A stretch of DNA of 26,268 nt, taken from assembly GCA_947381875.1 (NCBI GenBank), contig CANCXY010000011.1, forward strand, positions 1 through 26,268, given 5' to 3'. Both the position numbers and the translations under genes were made by a program. Position 1 is the stretch's first letter. Each line of letters starts with the position of its first letter. Shown one piece after another: positions 1 through 7,161 of the stretch. The stretch is from an uncultured Clostridia bacterium (GTDB lineage: Bacteria; Bacillota; Clostridia; Oscillospirales; Ruminococcaceae). A model generated the notes under the pieces. The model was not told where the DNA came from and did not search any database. It saw only the letters and a program-made list of their open reading frames with translations.

Positions 1-326
1 ATATCGTGCCCGATGTGGAGTATATCGCCGCGTGCCATGCGGTGATCAAAGCGGGGAAGGTTCTGGCCGTCGGGACAACGGAGGAACTGGTAAAGCTGGT
101 GGAAGGCAAGGTGTGGAACTGCACCGTCCCGGCCTATGCCGTGCCGGAGTGCGAAAGCAAGGTGACGGTCGCCAGCCTGCGGAACAAAGATGACGGGAGT
201 GTGTCGCTGCGATACCTTTCCGAACAGCCCCGCACCGCCGATTCCGTCTGCGCCGCGCCGCGCTTGGAAGATTTGTATTTATGGCTGTTCCCGGAAAGCG
301 CCGGGAACGAAGGACGGGGGGTTTGA
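1..326 (+). CDS. ABC transporter ATP-binding protein (C-terminal part, cut by window edge)
   Basis: The reading frame is open from base 3 and ends with TGA at 324-326, so only about the last 107 residues are present. The stretch IVPDVEYIAACHAVIKAGKVLAVG resembles the region after the switch histidine in ABC ATPases of multidrug/bacteriocin-type exporters, where the pattern is roughly [ST]HIVxDIEYIADxILVLKKGxLV. The tail ends in a RLEDLYLWLFPE-like segment that is also usual for this group. Walker A, signature and Walker B motifs lie upstream of the window. The permease gene starts only 5 bases after the stop, so the two are surely one operon and one transporter. Substrate unknown. The family assignment rests on the C-terminal region only. 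Confidence 0.75.
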   Translation, partial: IVPDVEYIAACHAVIKAGKVLAVGTTEELVKLVEGKVWNCTVPAYAVPECESKVTVASLRNKDDGSVSLRYLSEQPRTADSVCAAPRLEDLYLWLFPESAGNEGRGV

Positions 327-331
327 ACAGG

Positions 332-1579
332 ATGAAACTTTTTCAGTTGGAAATGAAACGGCTTGTGACGGCGCGGCTCACCTGTATCCTGTTCGCACTG
401 GCGCTGGTGCTCTCCTTCCTGCTTGCCTGGCTGCCGGTGACATACTGCTACACCAACGATACCGACGAGGCCGGGAACGCGGTCAGCCTGACGGGGCTTG
501 CCTCGGTCGCGTATGAAAAACAGCGGCAGGCGGGCGCTGCCGGGGCCGTCACGCCGGAGCGCATCCGACAGGCCGTTGAGGTATATCAGGCGTGCTTGAC
601 GCGGTACGGGGTGACGGAATCCTACGATTTGCCGGAGGGCGTATATGAGCGGGAGATACTGCCTGTCGCGCCGCTGCTCCACGGCGTAAAGGAAGCCTTT
701 GCCGACCCGGATACTGGCATGGCCCCCGCGCTGATGGAAGTAGACCCGGCGAAAATCGACGATTTCGACGCCGTGTGCCAAGCGCGCGTCGCCTCCCTCA
801 TGGCAATGGAACAGCCCGGCCATCCGGCGGCGCAGCGCACGGCGTCCCAGATGTACAGCGAGGTACAAAAGCCGTTGTCGGTATATCCGGGCATGAATAC
901 CACAGTAATGGATTATCAAAATATGCTGGGGTTCCTGATCCTGCTGTTCTGCGTGGTGATCTCCGCGCAGGTGTTCTCCGGCGATTACCAGTCCGGCGCG
1001 GATGATATCCTGCGCTGCACAAAACAGGGCGGCCTGCGGCTGGGCGCGGCCAAGGTCGCCGCCGCGCTGCTGCTCAGCGGCACGGCGTTTGCCCTGTGCG
1101 TCACCGTCTATATCCTCACGGCCAATTCGCTGTTTGGATGGGAATGCACAAAATCTTCGATCCAGATGATGTATTCTATCGTCACGCTGGTGGATATGGA
1201 TATCGGGCAGCTCCAATGGTTCTTTGCCTTTGCCGGGCTGCTCTCGGTGCTGGCCTCGGTCAGCTTCACCCTGCTGCTCTCCTCCTTATGCAGGCGCACG
1301 GTGACATCCCTTGCGGGGGCGCTGGTGTGCTGTATCGCGCCGGTGGTGATATTCATGGCAATCCCCGGCGCGGTATCGACATGGCTGTGTACCCTGCTGC
1401 CCGCCAGCGGCACGGGCATTCAGACAAGCATCCTCTACGCCCTTACCGATTTCGATTTCCTGAATATCGGCGGGCTGTCCATCTGGAAGCCCTGGGCCAT
1501 GTTGGGGGCCTGTGTGATAGAAATACCGCTGTTTGCCGTGTTAGCTGTGCGCTGTTACAGCAAGCATACAGCGGGGTGA
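332..1579 (+). CDS. ABC-2-type transporter permease
   Basis: Protein of 415 residues that would form the membrane part of the exporter with the ATPase just upstream. The start is ATG at 332; a longer frame from 281 would overlap the ATPase gene and adds an arginine-rich non-membrane leader, so I reject it. Residues about 13-37 form a first hydrophobic helix. About 170 mostly polar residues follow (roughly 38-208), then several close membrane helices from about residue 209 to the C-terminus, including a final one near 390-410. That layout, a large loop between helix 1 and helix 2, is typical of ABC-2 permeases that carry an extracytoplasmic domain. No specific substrate can be inferred. It ends in TGA at 1577-1579 and converges on a minus-strand stub gene. 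Confidence 0.75.
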   Translation: MKLFQLEMKRLVTARLTCILFALALVLSFLLAWLPVTYCYTNDTDEAGNAVSLTGLASVAYEKQRQAGAAGAVTPERIRQAVEVYQACLTRYGVTESYDLPEGVYEREILPVAPLLHGVKEAFADPDTGMAPALMEVDPAKIDDFDAVCQARVASLMAMEQPGHPAAQRTASQMYSEVQKPLSVYPGMNTTVMDYQNMLGFLILLFCVVISAQVFSGDYQSGADDILRCTKQGGLRLGAAKVAAALLLSGTAFALCVTVYILTANSLFGWECTKSSIQMMYSIVTLVDMDIGQLQWFFAFAGLLSVLASVSFTLLLSSLCRRTVTSLAGALVCCIAPVVIFMAIPGAVSTWLCTLLPASGTGIQTSILYALTDFDFLNIGGLSIWKPWAMLGACVIEIPLFAVLAVRCYSKHTAG

Positions 1580-1628
1580 TGGGACTTGTAAAAGAAGCCG
1601 TCCTCTCGAAGATTTTCTCCAAAATTTA

Positions 1629-1659
1629 TGTATCCCCCGCCCGTAGGACAGAGGATACA
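1629..1659. repeat. GTATCC-type short hairpin repeat, copy 1
   Basis: TGTATCC (1629-1635) pairs with GGATACA (1653-1659) around a CCCGCCCGTAGGAC core. Related sequences occur at 6346-6377 and, in reverse, near 23783-23813. It lies just after the permease stop and could help end that transcript, but no T-run follows it. Confidence 0.45.
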
Positions 1660-1676
1660 CGGAAATGACTCTGCAT

Positions 1677-1703
1677 ATCCCGCCCATACATAAAGGGCGG
1701 GAT
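1677..1703. terminator. Inverted repeat between convergent genes, possible terminator
   Basis: ATCCCGCCC (1677-1685) and GGGCGGGAT (1695-1703) form a perfect 9-bp stem with a 9-base loop. On the + strand it is followed only by TTATTGC, a weak T-run. It lies between the permease stop and the 3' end of the TupA-like stub, and its right arm touches that stub's stop codon. A role as a shared bidirectional terminator is plausible but not certain. Confidence 0.45.
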
Positions 1704-1867
1704 TATTGCAAATGCAGCGGCTCCCCCATATTGGCCTGAAACTGCTTTGTCAGATATTCGTCATCCGGCATGGAGTTGTATAGGCCAAGCACTCCGTTGA
1801 CCCTGAAACGGTAATCTTTATCCCACAGATACCGCATCCCTTTGGAAATCAAATTCTTTCGCGCCAT
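1703..1867 (-). pseudogene. N-terminal remnant of a TupA-like ATP-grasp (glycosyltransferase-annotated) gene
   Basis: Only 54 residues are encoded, from ATG at 1867 to TAA at 1703-1705. An AGAGGGG-like ribosome site lies 12-15 bases upstream. The sequence carries the start of the TupA-like ATP-grasp family, often annotated as glycosyltransferases of polysaccharide loci: a basic N-terminus, then GLYNSMPDDEYL and a Gly-Glu-Pro-Leu-His-Leu segment. In full-length members this is followed by N-P-x-T-[FY]-N-E-K-[LI]-Q-W. Here the frame stops after LHLQ, and the bases just past it read AAT CCC (Asn-Pro) in the next frame. After that, homology ends at the hairpin at 1677-1703. The ATP-grasp catalytic part (some 250 residues) is absent, so this is most likely a broken gene. 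It lies 37 bases after araD, with no functional link to arabinose use. A functional micro-protein cannot be excluded. Confidence 0.55.
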
Positions 1868-1904
1868 TTTTCTGATTTTCCCCTCTTTCCTATCCCTTTT
1901 CTGC

Positions 1905-2600
1905 TCACCTCTGCCCGTAATACGCATTCGGCCCGTGCTTGCGCTGGAAATGTTTCTCCTGCACATAGTCCGGCGCGGGGCTTTGCGCGCCCAACAGACG
2001 GGTATAAAGCGCCATACGGGCCACTTCCTCCAGCACCACAGCATGGTAGACAGCCTCGGCGGGAGAACCGCCCCAAGTGAAGGGGCCGTGGCTGGCGCAC
2101 AGGACTCCGGGCGTGTGGCCCGCGTTCAAGCCGCGTTTTTGAAATGTCTCAACAATTACACAGCCCGTGTTTTTCTCGTAATCCTCCTCCACTTCCTCCG
2201 CCGTCAGTTCCCGCGCGCAAGGGATGGGGCCGTGGAAGTAATCGGCATGGGTGGTGCCAAAGCATGGAAGGTCCTGCCGCGCCTGCGCCCACGCGACGGC
2301 GTGCGTGCTGTGCGTATGCACCACGCCGCCCAGGGACGGGAACGCACGGTACAATTCCAGATGGGTCTTTGTATCTGAGGAAGGGTTGAGCGTGCCTTCT
2401 ACATTTGCGCCCGTCGCAAGGTCGACGACAACGAGCTTGTCCGGTGTAAGCGCCTCATAGCTGACACCCGACGGCTTGATGACAACCAGCCCCTTTTCCC
2501 GGTCGATTCCCGACACATTGCCCCAAGTGTAGGTGACAAGCCCACGCCGGGGCAGCTCCATATTGGCCTCATAAACCTGTTCACGCAATTCTTTCAACAT
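1905..2600 (-). CDS. araD: L-ribulose-5-phosphate 4-epimerase
   Basis: Converts L-ribulose 5-phosphate to D-xylulose 5-phosphate, the last specific step of L-arabinose catabolism before the pentose phosphate pathway. The 231-residue length is that of the family. It has the class II aldolase/epimerase landmarks: GNVSG (27-31), KPSGV (42-46), SSD (74-76), HTHS (95-98) and SHGPFTWG (170-177). The zinc ligands expected from E. coli AraD (Asp76, His95, His97, His171) and catalytic Asp120 fall at the same numbers here. The C-terminal AYYGQ segment contains the usual catalytic tyrosine. The start at 2600 lies 6 bases after the kinase stop, and GAGGGCGC provides the ribosome site, so the two are translated from one message. 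Confidence 0.95.
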   Translation of the reverse strand: MLKELREQVYEANMELPRRGLVTYTWGNVSGIDREKGLVVIKPSGVSYEALTPDKLVVVDLATGANVEGTLNPSSDTKTHLELYRAFPSLGGVVHTHSTHAVAWAQARQDLPCFGTTHADYFHGPIPCARELTAEEVEEDYEKNTGCVIVETFQKRGLNAGHTPGVLCASHGPFTWGGSPAEAVYHAVVLEEVARMALYTRLLGAQSPAPDYVQEKHFQRKHGPNAYYGQR

Positions 2601-2606
2601 GCGCCC

Positions 2607-4211
2607 TCATCCTTTCACTGCCGCCGCTGCCGCGCGCTCGGCAGGCAGGCAGGCTTTGTAACGCGCCATGAATGTGTTGAAGCCCGCCGCGTCGGCGCTG
2701 TCCGGCTCCATCCGTTCGCCCTCGGCCTGCGCGAATACAGCGGTTTGCAGGAAATCGCCCAATGTCTGGCCGGGCGTGCGCTCCTGGCTGTAGGCGGCGA
2801 GCAGCGCCATACCCCACGGACCGCCCTCGCCCGCCGTTTTCAGCACCGCGACCGGCACGCCGAGCGCGCCCGCCATCAGACGCTGGCCCACGCCCTTTGT
2901 CTTAAACAGGCCGCCGTGCCCAAAGAGCGTTTCGAGCGCGACCTGCTCCTTTTCAAAGAGGATATCCATACCAATACGCAGGGTAGCCATTGCCGCGTAG
3001 AGCTGCGCGCGCATGAAGTTTCCAAGCGTCAGGGAAACGTCGGCGGCGCGCGCCGTCAGGGGGCAGCCGTCGGCAAGGCCGCTGACGGGTTCTCCCGCGT
3101 AGCAGTTGAAGCTGACGATTCCGCCGCAATCCGCCTCGCCCGTGAGCGCTTTCTGATACAGCAGCTCATACAAAGCCGATTTTTCTACCGGCGCGCCCGC
3201 CGCTGCCGCCATTTCCCCGAACAGGCGCACCCATGCGTCAAGATCGGAAGTGCAGGTGTTGCAGTGTACCATTGCCACCGGCGCGCCGTCGGGCGTCGTC
3301 ACCATGTCGATTTCCGGGTATACGCGCGAGAGCGGCTTTTCCAGTACGGCCATCGCAAAAACGCTGGTGCCCGCTGAGACATTGCCCGTGCGCGGGGACA
3401 CGCTGTTTGTGGCGGCCATGCCGGTGCCCGCGTCGCCCTCCGGCGGGCAGAGGGGGACGCCGGGCTGCAAAGTACCGGTGGGGTCGAGCAGGCACGCCCC
3501 AGCTTCGGTCAACGTGCCCGCCGCCCCGCCCGCGGGCAAGACGCGCGGAAGAATATTCTGTAAGGTGTACGCATAGCCCTCCTGTTGCAAAATGGCGTTG
3601 AAGCTGTCACACATGGCCGCGTTGTAATCGCAGGCGGCGCTGTCAATGGGGAACATGCCCGACGCTTCGCCCACACCCAGCACCTTTTCACCTGTAAGCT
3701 GCCAGTGGACATACCCCGCCAGTGTGGTGAGGAAAGCGATATTTTTTGTGTGCGCCTCGCCGTTCAGCATAGCCTGGTATAGATGGGCAATGCTCCAGCG
3801 CTGGGGGATATTGAACCCAAAGCGCGCGGTGAGGGCATCGGCGGCCTGCGCTGTTGTGGTGTTGCGCCAGGTGCGGAACGCGGCAAGCTGCGCGCCGTCC
3901 GCCGCAAAGGGCAGATAGCCGTGCATCATGGCCGAGACACCCAGCGCCCCAAGCGTCGTGAGCGGTACGCCATATTGGCTCTGCACGTCGGCGGCTAAAT
4001 CGGCAAAAGCATGCTGGATGCCTGCCCATACGTCGTCTAAGTGATAGGTCCAATAGCCGTTCTCAAATCGGTTTTCCCAGTCGTGCGCGCCCGACGCAAT
4101 GGGCGTATGATAGGGGCCAATGAGTACCGCTTTGATACGCGTGGAGCCAAGCTCCATGCCAAGGGCTGTGCGCCCCTCCCGGATTGCCGCGCTGATTTTT
4201 TCTTTTTCCAT
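2607..4211 (-). CDS. FGGY-family carbohydrate kinase, likely L-ribulokinase
   Basis: Protein of 534 residues with the two-lobed FGGY kinase signature. An N-terminal phosphate-1 motif GMELGSTRIKAVLIG lies at about 18-32, a GDAGTGMAATN segment at 259-269, GNVSAGTS at 276-283, and a C-terminal GHGGLFKTKG adenosine-binding region. It sits directly upstream of araD with a 6-base gap, so its substrate is most likely L-ribulose. It does not look like classical AraB. It is closer to the xylulokinase-like kinases found beside araD in clostridia; C. acetobutylicum is known to use such a non-AraB ribulokinase, called AraK. I leave the symbol empty because the substrate is inferred from context. The start at 4211 is supported by AGAGGTGG 6-13 bases upstream; a longer frame reaching 4445 overlaps the GNAT gene and is rejected. 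Another pentulose or hexulose remains possible. Confidence 0.85.
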   Translation of the reverse strand: MEKEKISAAIREGRTALGMELGSTRIKAVLIGPYHTPIASGAHDWENRFENGYWTYHLDDVWAGIQHAFADLAADVQSQYGVPLTTLGALGVSAMMHGYLPFAADGAQLAAFRTWRNTTTAQAADALTARFGFNIPQRWSIAHLYQAMLNGEAHTKNIAFLTTLAGYVHWQLTGEKVLGVGEASGMFPIDSAACDYNAAMCDSFNAILQQEGYAYTLQNILPRVLPAGGAAGTLTEAGACLLDPTGTLQPGVPLCPPEGDAGTGMAATNSVSPRTGNVSAGTSVFAMAVLEKPLSRVYPEIDMVTTPDGAPVAMVHCNTCTSDLDAWVRLFGEMAAAAGAPVEKSALYELLYQKALTGEADCGGIVSFNCYAGEPVSGLADGCPLTARAADVSLTLGNFMRAQLYAAMATLRIGMDILFEKEQVALETLFGHGGLFKTKGVGQRLMAGALGVPVAVLKTAGEGGPWGMALLAAYSQERTPGQTLGDFLQTAVFAQAEGERMEPDSADAAGFNTFMARYKACLPAERAAAAAVKG

Positions 4212-4249
4212 TGACGCCACCTCTGCTTTATAAATTTTCAATCCTTTGT

Positions 4250-4345
4250 CTATAGTAAAGCCGCTTGAAAACGAGTGGGAATTTTTGTTGTTTCCCTCGC
4301 CGAGGGCGGGGAAACAACACCGATTTTCAACCATATTGACTATAG
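4250..4345. repeat. CTATAG-ended palindromic element, copy 1
   Basis: A 96-base element bounded by CTATAGTAAAGCCGCTTGAAAA on the left and TTTTCAACCATATTGACTATAG on the right. The ends are imperfect inverted repeats over about 24 bases. Inside is a strong hairpin: GTTGTTTCCC (4287-4296) with GGGAAACAAC (4309-4318), extended by CGCC/GGCG around a GAG loop with one bulged T. The right end contains the TAG stop codon (4340-4342) of the GNAT gene. A related element lies at 9488-9579. Confidence 0.6.
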
Positions 4346-4828
4346 TTCCAACCTTGCCACAACAGCCCCATCTTCTCCTGAGCCGACAGGCACAAAGCCT
4401 TTTCCGGTAAACAACCTTTCCGACGCCTTGTTTTGCGGATGCCATTCCACATAGACATGTCCGGCTTTTCCATACGGGAACGTTTGAATATATCTCAACA
4501 GGGCCTCCGCCGCTTCTTTGCCATATCCTTTGGCCTGGTCGTTTTTGCCGATCATCAGCCTGTATATTTCATAAGCCGGCTGACCGTCGAAGCCATGCTG
4601 TTTTTCATATGTTACCATTGCAAAACCGATCATTTTATTTTCCCGGTAAATCGCAAAGGGAATACAGCGGTAATATTCCTCCGCAATTTCCCTGTTCGCG
4701 TCGGAATGTACATACGCCTCCGCCAGACTGAACAGATTGGAGTTTACAAACTTCCGCTGCTCCTCTGCAAGCTCCAATTCTATACATTCTATCCAGTTTT
4801 CATGGACAATCGCCCTCAATTCGACCAT
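4340..4828 (-). CDS. GNAT family N-acetyltransferase (BltD/PaiA-like)
   Basis: A 162-residue single-domain acetyltransferase predicted to move an acetyl group from acetyl-CoA to a small amine. The acetyl-CoA loop pattern Q-x-x-G-x-G/A is visible as QAKGYG at 98-103, following the beta-4 strand YEIYRLMIG. The N-terminus (LRAIVHENWIECIEL, then a VxSNLFSLAEAY segment) resembles diamine/spermidine acetyltransferases of the BltD/PaiA type, so a polyamine-like substrate is a reasonable guess. The MATE gene ends 15 bases upstream, so it is probably co-transcribed with an exporter. Its base composition looks more AT-rich than its neighbours, a possible sign of transfer. Its last two codons, CTA TAG, form the end of a repeat element. 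The ribosome site (AAAGCGAG) is weak. Confidence 0.8.
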   Translation of the reverse strand: MVELRAIVHENWIECIELELAEEQRKFVNSNLFSLAEAYVHSDANREIAEEYYRCIPFAIYRENKMIGFAMVTYEKQHGFDGQPAYEIYRLMIGKNDQAKGYGKEAAEALLRYIQTFPYGKAGHVYVEWHPQNKASERLFTGKGFVPVGSGEDGAVVARLEL

Positions 4829-4843
4829 AAATATTCTCGCTTT

Positions 4844-6280
4844 CTATATCTTTATATTCAGCCACTTATCATGCTTGAACCGCCACCAGGTAAGGGAGAG
4901 GCGCATAAGCTGGTCCAGCACCAGACCCATCCACGCGCCCGGCAGACCGAGGTTGAGCGGATAAACAAACAGCCAACCGGAAAACGGGCGGATGAACGCC
5001 ACGCTGACGAGCGAGACAAACGCCACATATTTTGTATCCCCGCCCCCGCGCAGGCATCCACTGTAAATGACCTGCGAGATCTGCATGAACACCACGACGG
5101 CGATAAAATCCATAATAATCACGCCGTAATTGAGGATAACGGGGTCATCCGAAAACAGTCGGAAAATATAGCGTCCGAACAGTACATAGATCACGCCCAA
5201 CATACATGAGCAGAGCAGACCCAGACGCTGGCAGAAGCCGCCGTACACTTTGGCGAGATCGGGCCGCTGCTCCCCTAAGCTCTGGCCCACCAAAGACACT
5301 GCCGCGATGGACAGGCCGTCGCCGAAGGAGAAAGAGATCGTCATCATGTTCATGCCGATCTGGTGCGAGGCAAATTCCACCGTGCCCAGGCGTGCCACTA
5401 CCATTGTGTACATCAAAAATCCCAGACGCAGAAAAAGCTGTTCGGCCAATGTAGAGGAGCCGATATTCGCGATAGAACCAAGCGTGCGGCGGTCGAAAAA
5501 GCGCGGGCGGCGCGCCCCGGCGGATTCGTCCTCCCCTTCGCGGTAAAATAAGTACAGGAAGTGGTCGGGGTGCAGCACGGAGAGCAGCGCCATCCCGCTG
5601 GCTACGATGGTGCCGATCACCGTCGCGATAGCCGCACCGTTCACCCCCAGTGCTGGGAAACCGAAATTCCCGCCAATCAAGAGGTAGTTGCATACAATAT
5701 TGACAAGGTTTGAAACAAGGTTGGTGCGCATGGCGATCTTTGTATTGCCCGCGCCGCGCTGGGCCGCGTTGATTACCATATTGACAACGCTGAAAAACTG
5801 GAATCCCACAATGATTCGGAAATAGCTTGTCGCCAGCGTGTGCGTATCTTCATTGGTGCCCGCCAGGCGCAGCACGGGGTCGGCCACAGCCTCGGCCAAT
5901 ACCGTGATAACGGCGGTGAGCAGCACCGTGAGCAGGATGGCCTGCCGCAGTACGCTGACCGCGCCCTTGCGGTCCCCTTCTCCCTTGCGTCGCGCCACCA
6001 GCGCGCTGACAGCGACGTTGACGGAGAGAAACACCGCCAAGCAAATGAACTTCGGCTGGTTCGTCAAACCAATGGCCGCGATGGCCGCCGCGCCCAGTGA
6101 GGAAACCATGATAGTATCCACCAGGCTGACGAGCGCCACCAGGAACGATTCCAACGTAGACGGCCACGCCACGCGGAACGCGCGCCGCAAAAGCGATGCG
6201 TCGTCGGGCACGGGGCCTTTTATTTCGGTATTTTTCAAAATGCGCTGTGCGTTGAATACCTTTGATACCACACCATTCAT
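4844..6280 (-). CDS. MATE family efflux transporter
   Basis: A 478-residue polytopic protein with the two-bundle, twelve-helix pattern of the multidrug and toxic compound extrusion family, which exports cationic drugs or metabolites by Na+ or H+ antiport. Visible marks are the first helix WPSTLESFLVALVSLVDTIMVSSLG (about residues 39-63), a QRGAGNTKIAM loop in the N-half, and its counterpart CLRGGGDTKYV in the C-half, which is the usual internal repeat of MATE proteins. ATG at 6280 is preceded by GAAGGAGACG at good spacing. It is followed by a GNAT gene 15 bases on, so export plus acetylation may act in one detoxification unit. The subfamily cannot be fixed from sequence alone. Confidence 0.92.
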   Translation of the reverse strand: MNGVVSKVFNAQRILKNTEIKGPVPDDASLLRRAFRVAWPSTLESFLVALVSLVDTIMVSSLGAAAIAAIGLTNQPKFICLAVFLSVNVAVSALVARRKGEGDRKGAVSVLRQAILLTVLLTAVITVLAEAVADPVLRLAGTNEDTHTLATSYFRIIVGFQFFSVVNMVINAAQRGAGNTKIAMRTNLVSNLVNIVCNYLLIGGNFGFPALGVNGAAIATVIGTIVASGMALLSVLHPDHFLYLFYREGEDESAGARRPRFFDRRTLGSIANIGSSTLAEQLFLRLGFLMYTMVVARLGTVEFASHQIGMNMMTISFSFGDGLSIAAVSLVGQSLGEQRPDLAKVYGGFCQRLGLLCSCMLGVIYVLFGRYIFRLFSDDPVILNYGVIIMDFIAVVVFMQISQVIYSGCLRGGGDTKYVAFVSLVSVAFIRPFSGWLFVYPLNLGLPGAWMGLVLDQLMRLSLTWWRFKHDKWLNIKI

Positions 6281-6345
6281 ATCGCTTCGTCTCCTTCACG
6301 GGAGCTTCAGGGGCGCAGGGATATTTCCGTGTGTTCCCATTTTTG

Positions 6346-6377
6346 CGTATTCCCCGCCCTACGGGCGAAGAAATACG
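6346..6377. repeat. GTATYC-type short hairpin repeat, copy 2
   Basis: CGTATT (6346-6351) pairs with AATACG (6372-6377), with an inner CGCCC/GGGCG stem around TAC (6355-6367). It lies between the DUF3267 stop and the MATE start, so it would be in the MATE leader. The sequence is close to the copies at 1629-1659 and 23783-23813. Confidence 0.45.
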
Positions 6378-6416
6378 GACAGAAAATACACAAACCCCTT
6401 TGCTCTGAACGTTCCC

Positions 6417-7010
6417 TCATTCTTTCAGCCAAAACAATCCTTCGTTGGAGGCGCGCACCATCGCGCCTTTCGGTACCTGTTTTATTATCAACAAAACATC
6501 CATATAATCCGGGGAGGGCGAAATCAGCCCCATAAATGCCGGAACTACACAGACGGTCAGCACCGCCTTGTACCCCACCGGGCACAGCACGAAAATCAGT
6601 AAGGGAATAAGCCCCTGTACCACCGGCGCAAGCGACATGACAATATAGCGCCGCCTGCTGACGGGGGTGAACGATACCGCATAGGCCGCTATCTTTTTCA
6701 GGCACACGCCTACATATACGGTCGCCCCTTTGGGGTAACACACCGCGTGCAGCAGTTCATGGACAGGGATCAGCGCAAAGCCGATTACAAAGCTAAGAGG
6801 CATAAAGCGCAAATCGAAAATAAACCCGCCGCCCGCGTTCTTCTTATAGAAAACCGCCAGGAAACAGACAACCAGCGGCGGGATGCCATAGGGAAGGGAC
6901 GCTTTCAAAATATCATCCGGTCGATCCATCTTTACGGCGTTTTCCGGCAATGGGGTGTCGGGGAACTCCCTGTCCCACTCCTGGTTCCCTTCCCAGACAA
7001 TATTGGGCAT
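6417..7010 (-). CDS. DUF3267 membrane protein, putative zincin metalloprotease
   Basis: A 197-residue protein with an HELLH zinc-ligand motif at 84-88, placed in a membrane helix (about 69-90) as in the DUF3267 'putative zincin peptidase' family. Other hydrophobic spans are near 40-56, 117-138 and 143-163. The conserved loop SPDYMD follows the last helix and may hold a third metal ligand. The natural substrate of the family is unknown, and proteolysis has not been generally shown, so peptidase activity is inferred from the motif. ATG at 7010 has AGGGG 6 bases upstream. The gap to the ClpE-type gene upstream is filled by a hairpin repeat array ending just before this ribosome site. Confidence 0.8.
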   Translation of the reverse strand: MPNIVWEGNQEWDREFPDTPLPENAVKMDRPDDILKASLPYGIPPLVVCFLAVFYKKNAGGGFIFDLRFMPLSFVIGFALIPVHELLHAVCYPKGATVYVGVCLKKIAAYAVSFTPVSRRRYIVMSLAPVVQGLIPLLIFVLCPVGYKAVLTVCVVPAFMGLISPSPDYMDVLLIIKQVPKGAMVRASNEGLFWLKE

Positions 7011-7028
7011 ATTATCCCCTTTTCTGCA

Positions 7029-7158
7029 CCCATACGCATGTATGGGCGCGATGAAAGTTTCCGTCCACCCTTTTCAAAGGGTGGCGGAGTCCAGAGGCAG
7101 AGCCTCTGGCAGGATTCCAAAGGGCAGCGCCCTTTGGGCAGGTTCGGGCGGCAGCCCG
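7029..7158. repeat. GC-rich hairpin-array repeat, copy 1 (five hairpins)
   Basis: Five perfect hairpins in a row: CCCATAC/GTATGGG (7029-7046), CCACCCTTT/AAAGGGTGG (7065-7084), CCAGAGGC/GCCTCTGG (7091-7109), CCAAAGGGC/GCCCTTTGG (7117-7137) and CGGGC/GCCCG (7145-7158). Spacers are 6-18 bases and include CGGAGT, CAGGATT and GCAGGTT. The array begins right after the clpE-type stop codon. Related arrays are at 10287-10378, 15169-15279 and 22008-22202. Confidence 0.8.
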
Positions 7159-7161
7159 ACA

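Noticed and set aside
134..1216. Minus-strand open frame opposite the permease
   Set aside because: The hydrophobic-helix pattern and ABC context support the + strand; the minus product is rich in Arg/His/Gln and featureless.
4287..4318. Strong hairpin after the GNAT gene as an ordinary intrinsic terminator
   Set aside because: On the minus strand it is followed by AAAAATTCC and not by a T-run, and it sits in the middle of a larger repeat element.
7029..7158. Hairpin arrays as a CRISPR array
   Set aside because: The repeated units are perfect hairpins of varying sequence and length with very short spacers; there is no constant direct repeat, no unique ~30-base spacer and no cas gene.
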